Part shown: positions 32,852 through 43,749 of the stretch, one piece after another
Layout of the letters: each line of letters opens with the position of its first letter
How positions within the stretch are numbered: position 1 is the stretch's first letter
DNA from: Profftia sp020342455
GTDB taxonomy: Bacteria > Pseudomonadota > Gammaproteobacteria > Enterobacterales > Enterobacteriaceae
Reading direction: 5' to 3'
Length of the DNA: 64,000 nucleotides
Assembly (NCBI RefSeq): GCF_020342455.1
Contig: NZ_CP080506.1
Location: 806,001-870,000, forward strand
Position numbers and translations under genes: made by a program
Notes under the pieces: generated by a model
Databases searched by the model: none
Told to the model about the DNA's origin: nothing
The model's input: only the letters and a program-made list of their open reading frames with translations

Positions 32852-32883
32852 ATATTAGCTATACTGATTAGTATAGCTAATAT
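32852..32883. other. Perfect 13-bp stem-loop
   Basis: Arms ATATTAGCTATAC and GTATAGCTAATAT close a 6-nt TGATTA loop and are followed on the plus strand by a T-rich run. It resembles a terminator without an adjacent gene and may be the relic of a lost transcription unit. Confidence 0.5.
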
Positions 32884-35293
32884 TAGTATTTTATTTGAAT
32901 TAACTTTTAAAATATAAAATTATAGAAAAAATCTTAGAATTTGTACTTATTATATTAACTTTTTTGTATCTTACTTCTACTAAAAATAGTAGTAATATAC
33001 AAAAAGTAGTAAAGAAATACCAGTTAACGAATATTTTTAATTTAAATAATTATAAATTCATCAAACATATAATAAATTTTAATAATTTTTTTTCTATTTT
33101 AAATTTATTATCAAAATAACTTATAATTAAGTATTTATTATTTATATTTTAGTTTAAATACTATTACAAATACAAGCAATAATATTGTGTGTAATGTACT
33201 TATAAGATTCATTAGAGATCTTATCCATAGGAGTTTTTTTAGTTGAAGTATTAAATAATTTATAAATACCCTATGCTAACTGTATAATAACTGTTCGTTA
33301 TATTACTCTTAATAACAATCTTAATGGATAAGATCTTATAAGATATGCATCTAAAGAAACTATTAAAAAATTTCATTTTATAAAGTTATTTTATTAAAAT
33401 TTAAAAAATTATATTCATAGTAAGATTAATCATTTAAGCAATACTATTATAATTTTAATATCAATAAAAATATAAACCTTAATAAAAGTAATAAATTTTT
33501 AATACTTAATATCTAATCTAACTTGAGTAAGATATTTATTTAAATATATAGATACTTCTTATATATAACTAATATTTCCTACTAATGTATAGTGATAACA
33601 AAGATAAAATCTGTATTTTAATAATATTTAAAAAGATTATAACTAGTTAAAAGACACTAACTATTATAATACTAAATATAAATATTATATTTTTACTTGA
33701 TACTATATATAAACTCAAGTAGTAAAAGTACGCACTAAATAATACTAGATATAAAATTACATATTAATATATAAGTTATTATTACTTAAATCATTAATAT
33801 CTAAAATTAAACTTAATAAAATTAATATTTTTAAGCACTTATTTTTTATAAAAAGTAAAATACCGTGTATTAATTACTTAAATAATTTTTAAAATTATAT
33901 ATTTTATTTAAAATATATATAAATAACTTAAGAATTAGTAATTAAGATATTATAATAATTTTACTATTATATTGTATACTTTTATTAACTATATTACTGC
34001 AAATATTAATTATAATCATAATAATATTATTTTTATATTTTATTCATTAAAATAACTAAACTAGTTAATCTCAATACGAAAGATATATCTTGTATTATAT
34101 GCAATATATAAACTACTATGTATATATCAATTAACAATAACTTTTATCTCTCAATTAAAACACTTTATTATATTTTAATATTAAAATAAATAATAATAAA
34201 ATATTAATTTTATTTTTTATTTAAAGTTATATTTATAGCGAATCTGTTATTTTCTATATCATTTTATATTATATAGAAAATAATTTTAAGCACGATAGTT
34301 ATCGATATATACTCAATTAGTATATTAATAAATAAATATTAATAATCTTATTTATATTGTTTTTAATAATACTACTAATGTAAATATTAATTTTATATTA
34401 TATAATTCTTATTAGGTGTATTTATATAGCTATTTAATGTCTGATAATTAGTATTATAATCTTAGATAGGTATATTATTTTAATAAATTAAAACAATAAA
34501 AGTAAATAATGTTTAAGTTAATCTAACTTTTAACATATAAACTAATCTCTTAATTATTATTTTAGTTAAAATAAAAAATTTTTTCTCTTATTTATTAATT
34601 AATTGATCTATATAGATCAATATCTTATATACATAAATTATCATACAGGCTATAGTACTGTACTAAAACCATACTTTATATTAAGTATAAGGATGATAAA
34701 ATCAATTCTATATATATTAAGAAAACTTTTATTTATTAAATTATATTAATAATAACTTCTATTAAATAGGGTAAGTCATAAAAATATTTACTTATTTAGT
34801 ATATAATATATTTAATGTCATAAATATAGTTATCATTAGATATAATAATAAATACTGTACTAATAGTAAGAAAATACAATATCACATGAAGACTATAAAA
34901 TTTACATAGCATTGGATACTAATAAATATAAATTTTCTCTACTGAAATGTATTGTTAAATATCATTAAAATAATCTTTTTATTTACTAACTGATTTTATA
35001 ATTTTATCTACATTGCATTAATTTAACCATATACATCCTACTTATTAAAAGTAAAAACTCAAGCTATCATATACTACTGTACTCAATTAATTTACTTTAC
35101 TTCATATAATACATGTTTTAAGAATGAGAAAAGTATATGGCTATAACGCTAGTTTATAAAAATAAATACAATATAGATAATTAATTATACTTCTAATAAA
35201 ATTTCTAAGAAAATTTACAAGAAATTGTTTTTATATAAAATAATATTTTAAAAATAATTTATTTATTTTTTTAATGCTATGAATATTGTTTAT

Positions 35294-35872
35294 TTATAAT
35301 AAAGCCCACTCGATCGTCTGTTGAAGTAAGATCGCACCATGAATAGTAAGAATAGATTCCGGATGAAACTGAAAACCACATACACGATCTTGATCATGAC
35401 GAACTGCCATAACCATATTATTTAAAGAGGCACTTACTATTAATTTAGCAGGGATATTACTACCCACCAAAGAATGATAACGTGCAACAGATAAAGGGGA
35501 GGGTAAACAACTAAACATAGCTATACCATCATGCTCTATAAGAGAGGCTTTGCCATGTATAATTTCACTTGCTTGCCCTACATGTCCTCCATAATTTTCT
35601 ATAATAGCCTGATGACCCAAGCAAATGCCGATAATTGGTAATTTACCACGTATTTTGCATAATAATTCAGGCATACAACCTGCTTTAGAAGGATTCCCTG
35701 GACCAGGTGATAACACTAGTATTGGATTTTTCATCTTAACTAATTTACTGATAATTACTGCAGCAGGAACTTGGTTGCGATATATAACTAAACTGTGACC
35801 ATTAGAGCGTAATTGGTCTACTAAGTTATAGGTAAAAGAATCAATATTATCTAGTAGAAGAATATCAGCCAT
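35294..35872 (-). CDS. trpG: Anthranilate synthase component II (glutamine amidotransferase)
   Basis: This 192-residue class I amidotransferase releases ammonia from glutamine for TrpE. The triad is present: C84 in GICLGHQ, and H170 and E172 in FQFHPES. The oxyanion segment LSPGPGNPS (about 54-62) is intact. In E. coli TrpG is fused to TrpD. Here the protein ends after the amidotransferase domain and no trpD follows in the next 3.4 kb. Its ATG overlaps the trpE stop by one base (TAATG), so translation is coupled. PabA is the alternative, but the TrpE partner decides for TrpG. Confidence 0.93.
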   Translation of the reverse strand: MADILLLDNIDSFTYNLVDQLRSNGHSLVIYRNQVPAAVIISKLVKMKNPILVLSPGPGNPSKAGCMPELLCKIRGKLPIIGICLGHQAIIENYGGHVGQASEIIHGKASLIEHDGIAMFSCLPSPLSVARYHSLVGSNIPAKLIVSASLNNMVMAVRHDQDRVCGFQFHPESILTIHGAILLQQTIEWALL

Positions 35873-37434
35873 TAAAATATATCCTTAATATTATGAGCAG
35901 TAGCAATAGCTTGTATTACTGCACGAGCTTTATTACGAGTTTCATCAGCCTCGACCTGTGGCAAGGAGTCGAGAACTATACCTGCTCCAGCCTGAACTGT
36001 AGCAATACCGTTTTCCACATAAGCAGACCTAATAACAATACAAGTATCTAGATCACCATGAGCAGTGAAATAACCTACAGCACCACCATAACTGCCCCGA
36101 CGGGTTTTTTCTGTTTGATATATGAGCTGCATGGCACGCACTTTTGGAGCTCCACTTAGCGTGCCCATATTCATGCATGCCTGATACGCATGTAATACAT
36201 CTAAGTCATGACGTAATACCCCGACTACACGAGAAACTAAATGCATAACAAAGGAATAACGATCTACTTTAGTAAGATCTGCTACATAGCGTGAACCTGG
36301 TTCGCAGATACGTGCTAAGTCGTTTCGTGCTAAATCAACTAACATAAGATGTTCTGCTAATTCTTTATGGTCAGTACGCATTTCTAATTCGATACGACTA
36401 TCTAAATCAAGATCTATTGCTCCATCAAAACGACGTGCTCTTGCGCGAGTACCAGCAATAGGACATATTTCAATATGTCGGTTAGTAGCGTCATATTTCA
36501 ATGCACTCTCAGGAGATGCACCAAACAGAAAAAAATTTTTATCTTGCATAAAAAACATATAAGGGCTTGGATTGCTTTGCTTTAAAGCGTGATAGGCTGC
36601 AAGAGGTGAAGGACAGGGGAGATAAAATCGACGAGAGGGAACTACCTGAAATATATCACCTATTTGAATTGCTTCTTGCATATGTCTTACTAGTTTACTA
36701 AAAGCTACATCACTAAGATTACAGGTTAGTTGCATATGTTCAATATGTTGATATTTAATGGTCTGAGATTCATGTGTCATTTCTTTGGTTAATTGTTCTA
36801 AACGTGCCTGTAAGCGAATAGTTTCTTCTAAGTTACTAGTAAAAACAGATGCCTGTAAACGAGCACTATGATGTTGGTGATCTAATACTAAAAGTGTTTC
36901 TGCCATATAGAAACAAAAGTCTATAGATCTATTATTATTATTTAATATAGCAATATTTTCAAATCCTGCTACTAGGTCATAAGAAAATAAACCTCCAATA
37001 AATATTGCTTCGCGTTCCTGTATTGGAGTAACTACTAATTTAAGTAAAATACGTAGTGCATCGAATACCGATCTTGATTTTAAACGTGTATCTTCATCTT
37101 GATACTGTTCAATAACAGGAAAATTTAGCACTCGCCCGTTAGGTTGAACATTATTTTTAATATCTGATGGAATAGCTGCGTCCAATAGAGGTAAGAGAGT
37201 ACTACCATTTTTAGTCAGAGCTTGGATAGTTACATTACGTCCCAGCGCAGTAATACGTAACGCACTATCTATCACTAACAAGCTTTTTAAATCTTGTTTT
37301 TTATCTATTTCAGCTGACTCTAGTAATAATGTTGCTGCACGATTTCCGCATAAATGGTGAAAAAGTTTTGCGGGGTCATTGCGATAAATTGTTTGTGTAG
37401 TTAATAGGGTTAAAACCGGTTTTTCAGATTTCAT
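35872..37434 (-). CDS. trpE: Anthranilate synthase component I
   Basis: This 520-residue subunit converts chorismate plus ammonia to anthranilate, the committed step to tryptophan. The feedback motif LLLES places Ser at position 40 exactly as in E. coli, so Trp inhibition is probably retained. The chorismate-binding core is intact: VVPSRRFYLPCPSPLAAY, IAGTRARARR, LDSRIELEMRTDHKELAEHLMLVDLARNDLARIC, and SGAPKVRAMQLI. The open frame can start at a GTG 12 nt earlier, but ATG 37434 gives MKSEKPVLTLL, matching E. coli. A terminator-like hairpin lies about 48 nt upstream. Confidence 0.97.
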   Translation of the reverse strand: MKSEKPVLTLLTTQTIYRNDPAKLFHHLCGNRAATLLLESAEIDKKQDLKSLLVIDSALRITALGRNVTIQALTKNGSTLLPLLDAAIPSDIKNNVQPNGRVLNFPVIEQYQDEDTRLKSRSVFDALRILLKLVVTPIQEREAIFIGGLFSYDLVAGFENIAILNNNNRSIDFCFYMAETLLVLDHQHHSARLQASVFTSNLEETIRLQARLEQLTKEMTHESQTIKYQHIEHMQLTCNLSDVAFSKLVRHMQEAIQIGDIFQVVPSRRFYLPCPSPLAAYHALKQSNPSPYMFFMQDKNFFLFGASPESALKYDATNRHIEICPIAGTRARARRFDGAIDLDLDSRIELEMRTDHKELAEHLMLVDLARNDLARICEPGSRYVADLTKVDRYSFVMHLVSRVVGVLRHDLDVLHAYQACMNMGTLSGAPKVRAMQLIYQTEKTRRGSYGGAVGYFTAHGDLDTCIVIRSAYVENGIATVQAGAGIVLDSLPQVEADETRNKARAVIQAIATAHNIKDIF

Positions 37435-37481
37435 CGTTATACCCACTTATTAATTGGTATTATTTTATCAAATTTAGTTAT

Positions 37482-37504
37482 AAAAAAACTCGCATCTATG
37501 CGAG
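37482..37504 (-). terminator. Attenuator-like intrinsic terminator in the trpE leader
   Basis: On the minus strand CTCGCA-TAGA-TGCGAG forms a 6-bp G/C-containing stem with a tetraloop, followed directly by seven T residues. It ends about 48 nt upstream of trpE and no gene lies between it and folE, nearly 1.9 kb away. Position and form match the trp attenuator terminator. However, no leader ORF with tandem Trp codons and no obvious alternative antiterminator arm was found. Confidence 0.65.
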
Positions 37505-39381
37505 AGGAGGTTTTATAGAATTTTAAATTTTAAAATAAAGTATTTATTTAACTTCAATACTGCTTAAATACTATTTTGTATTATATTTATCTAATTTATA
37601 TTACAGGAGTATTATCTAATTTTAAAACTAATAAACTTTTTAAAAAAACTCATTACACTATAACTTTAGTAAAATATTTATCATTTTATACTTCATTCTT
37701 TTTACTTATATTATTTTTATCTTCATAAAGATATAGTGTTACAGATACAAAAGGTTTTTTACTTATATAAGTAACTTACTGAATTTCTTTAATAATACCA
37801 TATATAAAATAAAAATATTTGTATAAGAACACAATAACTTTTAGTTAAAAAATAACTAAAAGTATATATTACTATTAGCTAATATTTTAATTACAATTGC
37901 GATCCTTGTTATTAGTATTAATATTTAAAATAAAAAGTTTAACTACATTTGGTTTTTATATAATAAAACTAAATAAATTAGCTATCCCTTAATATATTAC
38001 GTTAATTAACTATAGTATAAAATACTTAAATATAGAATTTTATTCTTAATTTTTTTTATTTCAATTATAATATAATTGAAATTTTTTATATAAAAATATA
38101 AATATATATATTATATTTGACTTCTAATTACAAAGTAATAAACATATTAAGTAGAATTATTTTAGAATAAAATTACTTAAAAATAATATATAAAATCAGA
38201 TTACTAATAAGGTATTTCTTAATATGAAATTATTATATGGGATATTTATCCATGATAGAATAATACAAACTATGCAAATTATTTTTTTATCTTCTTTGAT
38301 TACTTTATAGTAAAACTTTAACTTCTGATTGCACAAGATTAACTAAACACTAAAATCATACTAAATGCTAAATAATTATAAAATTTAAATTATTTATACT
38401 AAATATAATTTATATTATATATTATGGTATTTATATTTCATATAAAAATCATAAAAGATATTGATCATATTACCGCTATAAAATAGTTTTAAGTAGATAA
38501 TAATACAATAATTTTAATTATGCAATAAAAATTGCCATTTAGGCATAGTTGTAAAGTTTAATATAAATAATATTATTCCTACAATAAATAAAATAGAACA
38601 ACTAGTATTAGAGTTTATATTATCTTAATAATATACTTAATTAATGTGATACAACAAGCTTATATTAATTAAAAAAATATCAAATATTTTTAAGGAGCTT
38701 ACTACTAATAATGCTATTATACATCCCTAAAATAAGTAATATTATTAAATAATACAATCTATACATATAGATACTATATTTAATATATTTATTTTTATTA
38801 AGATATTATATGGCAGAATATAACCTAAAATATTATAGTAAACTACGTGTAATTTATAGACGGTTTAAATTTTATTTTATATATACAGATATATAATTAT
38901 ATTGAGTATCACTCATAATATAATTATGATGAACATTTTCTAAAACAAAACTCTTATTACATCTACAAAGATAGTTTAGTAAACTGTTACTTATAACTTA
39001 TCCATAACATATCCTAAAATACTTTGAAATAACCTAATAAAATCAAAATATATTTTGAATAAATATCAAATATAAAATAATAAAAACAACCTTAAATATT
39101 GTAAACTTATTATTTAATATACGTTGATTTATTTGAAAAATTTCTTATTATTAAAATAATTTATATAAAACATATGGTAACTATTTTATTCCTTACTTAG
39201 GAGAAAATACAGAAATAAATATTTTGATTTATTTTATTTTGAAGTAAGTAACTATATAAATATGTTACTATTATTTATTTTATATAGATAGATATCTATA
39301 TCACTAATTTTAGTAATCATTTTATTTTTCATATCATACTAATTATATTTTTACTCGAAATTAATCATAATACAATTAATT
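37505..39381. other. Gene-free spacer between folE and the trpE leader
   Basis: No gene or remnant is recognised. It contains a perfect 11-bp stem-loop at 37837-37863. One TTATCCATA near 39000 resembles a DnaA box but is isolated. Confidence 0.6.
37837..37863. other. Perfect 11-bp stem-loop
   Basis: Arms ACTTTTAGTTA and TAACTAAAAGT surround a 5-nt A loop in the trpE-folE spacer. It has no adjacent gene and may be a relic or chance. Confidence 0.35.
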
Positions 39382-40050
39382 TTATCTTTCATACCTTATT
39401 ACACTTAAAAATTCTTGACGTGTATTTTGACTAGATTTAAATAATCCACCTAACGAAGTTGTGGTGGTAACACTCGTTATATCCTTAACTCCACGGGCTT
39501 TAACACAAAAATGCCTAGCATCAATAGATACTGCTACATTTTTTATTCCAAGTAAAGTTTGTAGAGCTACTAAAATTTGTTTTGTTAAACGCTCTTGTAA
39601 TTGTGGTCTCTGAGAGAAAAATTGCACTATACGATTAATTTTAGAAAGTCCTATAATACAGTTATTAGGAATATATGCTACGTGAGCTTTACCATCAATA
39701 ATCACAAAATGATGTTCACAGGTACTAGTAAAACTTATATCTCGCACTGTTATCATTTCATCTACTTTAATTTTATTTTTTATCATTGTAATCTTAGAAA
39801 AATTTAAATAATCTAATCCAGAGAAAATTTCATTAATATACATTTTAGCAAAACGATTCGGAGTTTTTATTAAACTATCATTAGATAAATCCAGATTAAG
39901 TAACTGCATAATTTTTATCATATGATCTTCTATAAGCTGCTTACGAATTTCAAGATCTAATATTTTGCTTTTGTAATTAAGTGGGTTCTCCAAGCCATAT
40001 GCTTCTAACTTTTCATGAACTTGAGTGGCTTCTTTACTTAGTGATAACAT
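39382..40050 (-). CDS. folE: GTP cyclohydrolase I
   Basis: This 222-residue enzyme converts GTP to 7,8-dihydroneopterin triphosphate, the entry to folate synthesis, and acts as a decamer. Zinc ligands C111 and H114 (STCEHHF) and C182 (HFCVKARG) fall at the E. coli positions. The signatures FSGLDYLNF, GLSKINRIVQFFSQRPQLQERLT and the C-terminal TTTTSLGGLFKSSQNTRQEF are clear. Length equals E. coli FolE. Together with FolD it suggests that folate is made, perhaps as a nutrient for the host. It stands alone. Confidence 0.97.
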   Translation of the reverse strand: MLSLSKEATQVHEKLEAYGLENPLNYKSKILDLEIRKQLIEDHMIKIMQLLNLDLSNDSLIKTPNRFAKMYINEIFSGLDYLNFSKITMIKNKIKVDEMITVRDISFTSTCEHHFVIIDGKAHVAYIPNNCIIGLSKINRIVQFFSQRPQLQERLTKQILVALQTLLGIKNVAVSIDARHFCVKARGVKDITSVTTTTSLGGLFKSSQNTRQEFLSVIRYER

Positions 40051-42081
40051 TTATATTCTCCCACAAGTACATTTAATTCTAAATATAATTTATAATAACT
40101 AAAATTTAAGATTCTTTTAAAATTTTTAGTAGAATATAAAGTATATCTAATAATATTTTATTATGTCTTTATATGAAATAAAATATACATAAAGTTTATT
40201 TAAAATAAATACTTTATATTTATATTGATTTGCATGTTTAGATAATTATTTAATTATAGAGGGTAATTTTAAATTTTTATAATAAAACAAGATAATTTAT
40301 TAAATATTTATTATACTTATTAAATAATTTTATTTAGTAATTAATGCTAAAATAAAAATATTACTCTTCGTATAATACAAAAATTAAATTACTCAAATAA
40401 ATTTTTTATAAAAAAACTTAGTTAAATATCAAAAAAATATAGCAACTGAGTACAAATTAGAAATAATATATATAAACTTAGAATACATTATAAAATCCTA
40501 CATACTTAGCTCTTTTATACTAGTATAACTATACAATATAACACTAATAAGAAAGAAAACTATTAATCTATGATTACTTATATTTAATATATTATAAAAT
40601 AATTATTATTTTTTAATCTATTGAAAATAGCTATATACTTGATATTTTTTAATTTATAAATTAGAGAAAATATAAAAGATAAATATAGAATTACACAGTA
40701 ATAATTAGGTTCATGACTTATTTTCTTTATTAAAGATCTCTTCTTGTAAGAATGCAGGAGAGTACTTCTAATAATAAAAATATTTTTATAGATAAAGATA
40801 AATACCGATATAAACTAACATTATTTTACTAACAGAGAGATTTATAAAAATCTCCTATACTAAGATATAATTAATTATACATATTATAATATATGATATA
40901 TCAAATATATATAAACACTTATTAAATTAAATATATTTCTGAGATAAACTCAAATTATATAATAATATCAGAAAACTATAGTAAAAAAACGCAATGTTTT
41001 GTTATTAAATAAAAAATAACAATTATTAAAAAAAGTACTAATAATACTATATTTGAATATGTTATATAAAATATTTATAGTTTAAATTATAGCTAATATT
41101 TTATAATAATCTGTAATTGTATTTAAAACTAGAATACCACATTTTCTTTGATTTTGTACTTTAATTAAAGTATATAGTTATCTGTGTATATCTAAAAAAT
41201 AATTAGAGTAGGAGAAATTTAAATACCAAAATAAAATATTAATATTATTGTTGTAGTATTATTAATAAATTATATAATTTAGTAATCTGAATATTAATGT
41301 TATTTATTTTGTATTACTTTGTATTAAAGTACAGATATATCCAAAATATTGCAAATAAGTATTTATTTATATTTTAACAACTATAACTACATTTTATACT
41401 AAATAATTGAATAACTAAATAATAAAAACACAATCATATTATGAATGTAACATTCCTGAGAATATGTGCTAAAATAAATCCTAGTTTTTTATGTTTTAAA
41501 TAACTAAAAGTGTTTTTAGCACAATCATTAAGTAATTAATAATAATATATTATTGAAGTGATATACAGAGATCAAAAATATTTTTATAAACATTTAATCT
41601 ATTCTGATACGGATTATTAGATAGCTGAAATATTTAATAATTAATTATATGCTTATTAAGCATAACTATAATTAGTATAAAATTAAAATACTTAATATCT
41701 AATAATAAATTAAGTATATAAGCTATATCATTATATTTAATATTAGATGAGTAATTATAGATATAATTATTTAATAAATAAGCTAAAATTTAAGAATACT
41801 TGCAGTAATATATATTTATTTAATTTATATTTTAGTAAAATATTATAAATAATATAACAATGGTCTATTGTATAAATAAAATTATATTAATGTAATATAT
41901 ATCAAATTTATAACAATCTATTAAAATCCCACTCTCCTTATAAATTGTCTGTAAAAAACAAGGACTATAAGACAGTTTATCTGATAATTAATTTTTAATA
42001 ATTTTTATTACATGTACATTTATCGCTAAATAATAATAATAAAAAAACTATAAAATTACCGAAAAGTACTGAAGGGAAATA
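40051..42081. other. Gene-free spacer of 2 kb between folE and tmk
   Basis: pabC and mltG precede tmk in enterobacteria. No reading frame or recognisable remnant of either is seen. A short 7-bp stem (40837-40854) and a few runs are the only structure. Confidence 0.6.
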
Positions 42082-42741
42082 ATGAAAAGTAAGTTTATCG
42101 TCATTGAAGGTCTTGAGGGGGTAGGAAAAACTACTGCGTGTAATACTATAGTTGATGTACTAAACTACCAGGGTATTGAAGATATAGTTTTTACTCGTGA
42201 ACCAGGTGGAACACCATTAGCTGAAAAACTACGTGAACTAATAAAAAATAGCGTTGAAAATGAAGAAATTACCAATAAAGCAGAATTACTTATGATTTAT
42301 GCCGCGCGCATTCAATTAGTGACCCATGTAATTAAACCAGCATTAGCACGTGGTGCGTGGGTAATAGGAGATCGTCATGATCTCTCTTCACAGGCATATC
42401 AAGGAGGTGGTAGATGTATTGATGCTAGTTTATTACGATGCTTAAGAAATACTATAGTAGACGATCTTAAGCCTGGAATAACACTATATCTAGATTTACC
42501 TCCAGCTATTGGTTTAAAACGTGCATACAACCGTAATTCTTTAGATCGAATTGAACAAGAATCTTTAGATTTTTTTGAGCGTGCACGTGAACGTTATCTA
42601 ACATTAGCTGCACAAGACGATAGTATTATTACTATTGACGCATCACAAAATATAACCAAAGTAAACACTCAAATAAAGTTTATACTTAAATCTTGGTTAA
42701 ATCAGATAGGGGAGAATAAATGTATTGGTACCCATGGCTGA
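42082..42741 (+). CDS. tmk: Thymidylate kinase
   Basis: This 219-residue P-loop kinase phosphorylates dTMP to dTDP. The P-loop GLEGVGKTT lies at residues 10-18, the FTREPGGTPLAE segment follows, and the DR motif appears in IGDRHDLSSQAYQGGGR. The lid region carries the Arg-containing RIEQESLDFFERARERY. An AAGGGA precedes the ATG by 6 nt. It overlaps holB by 22 nt, the enterobacterial tmk-holB-tatD arrangement, so the three are probably co-transcribed. Confidence 0.96.
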   Translation: MKSKFIVIEGLEGVGKTTACNTIVDVLNYQGIEDIVFTREPGGTPLAEKLRELIKNSVENEEITNKAELLMIYAARIQLVTHVIKPALARGAWVIGDRHDLSSQAYQGGGRCIDASLLRCLRNTIVDDLKPGITLYLDLPPAIGLKRAYNRNSLDRIEQESLDFFERARERYLTLAAQDDSIITIDASQNITKVNTQIKFILKSWLNQIGENKCIGTHG

Positions 42742-43703
42742 ATATATCTTATCACAAGTTAGTTAAACAATATCGGGATGGTAGAGGTCATCATGCTTTA
42801 CTAATTCATGCCCTAGAGGGATGCGGAGATGATTCATTAATATACGCGTTAATTCGTTGGCTATTATGTCAAAATATAAAAAAAGAAAAAAGCTGTGGTA
42901 AATGTCGTAATTGCTGTTTAATAATAGCGGGTAACCACCCTGACTTATATAATTTACATCCAGAATCAGGAAAATCTAGTTTGGGTATTGAACCAGTGCG
43001 CCAAATTATTGAACAAATTTATACTTATACTCAGAACGGAGAAGCTAAGATTATTTACTTACCATTAGCAGAAGCACTTACAGAATCAGCTGCTAATGCG
43101 TTATTAAAAACTCTTGAAGAACCCCCGGAAAACACTTATTTCTTTCTAGGCACGCGTAATCCAGCAAATTTATTAGCAACTTTACGTAGTCGCTGTTTTT
43201 ATGTATATCTACAAGTGCCTAATGAAGATAAAAGTATAAATTGGATGTATACTCAAAAACATTTATCATACGACCTTATAAGTATGCGAACAGCATTACG
43301 TATAACTAATGGAGCACCGATTGCTGCATTAAAATTACTTGCACCTGATATATGGGGATATCGTATTAAATTTTTACATGGATTACAGCAAGCAATACTT
43401 CATTACCAATGGATAAATTTATTACCACTTCTTAATAATGATAACGTTAATCAATATCTAACATGGTTATGTATGATACTACTGGATGCGATTAAATTAC
43501 AACATGGTGTAAAGAATACATTTACTAATTTAGATCAACAACATATTATATCTCAGCTAGCATCTACACAAACAAATACAATATTACAAAAACAGTTAGA
43601 AAATTGGATTTTTTGTCGTCACCAGCTTCTAACTATAACAGGTCTTAACCGTGAAATAATACTTACACGTAATCTGTGTTTATGGAATCAGTATTCTAAT
43701 TAA
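42720..43703 (+). CDS. holB: DNA polymerase III delta' subunit
   Basis: This 327-residue AAA+ clamp-loader subunit (E. coli 334) works with delta and gamma/tau to load the beta clamp. As in the family, the P-loop is degenerate and non-hydrolysing (EGCGDDSL). The zinc module CGKCRNC (about residues 59-65) follows a leading cysteine in LLCQN. The SRC motif of the arginine finger appears in TLRSRCF, after LLKTLEEPPENTYFFL. The start MYWYPWL matches the family (MRWYPWL in E. coli). It lies inside the 3' end of tmk, pointing to translational coupling. Confidence 0.95.
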   Translation: MYWYPWLNISYHKLVKQYRDGRGHHALLIHALEGCGDDSLIYALIRWLLCQNIKKEKSCGKCRNCCLIIAGNHPDLYNLHPESGKSSLGIEPVRQIIEQIYTYTQNGEAKIIYLPLAEALTESAANALLKTLEEPPENTYFFLGTRNPANLLATLRSRCFYVYLQVPNEDKSINWMYTQKHLSYDLISMRTALRITNGAPIAALKLLAPDIWGYRIKFLHGLQQAILHYQWINLLPLLNNDNVNQYLTWLCMILLDAIKLQHGVKNTFTNLDQQHIISQLASTQTNTILQKQLENWIFCRHQLLTITGLNREIILTRNLCLWNQYSN

Positions 43704-43749
43704 TTTTAATTCAAAACTACGCATTAGCTCATTTTATTAGGTTATAAAT

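Larger units (their letters stand above)
31915..35293. other. Spacer of 3.4 kb between trpG and fabA, rich in inverted repeats
   Basis: No gene is seen. trpD would normally follow trpG, and rmf/pqi genes lie near fabA, but none is traceable. Several inverted repeats cluster in 31962-33336: a 27-nt palindrome and stem-loops at 32544-32570, 32737-32778, 32852-32883 and 32958-33007. A 13-bp inverted pair lies at 33216/33324. Confidence 0.55.

Noticed and set aside
33180..33360. Minus-strand segment resembling part of dihydroorotate dehydrogenase (KKTPMDKISNES)
   Set aside because: Only a dozen residues look similar, with no supporting homology before or after. The strand is also wrong for pyrD relative to fabA. 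Likely chance.
37505..37800. trpL leader peptide with tandem Trp codons
   Set aside because: No adjacent TGG codons on the minus strand in this stretch, so no leader peptide is annotated.
38990..39012. DnaA-box-like TTATCCATA, possible origin
   Set aside because: Single near-match in A/T-rich DNA (another at 33,221), without clustering, dnaA or other origin features.
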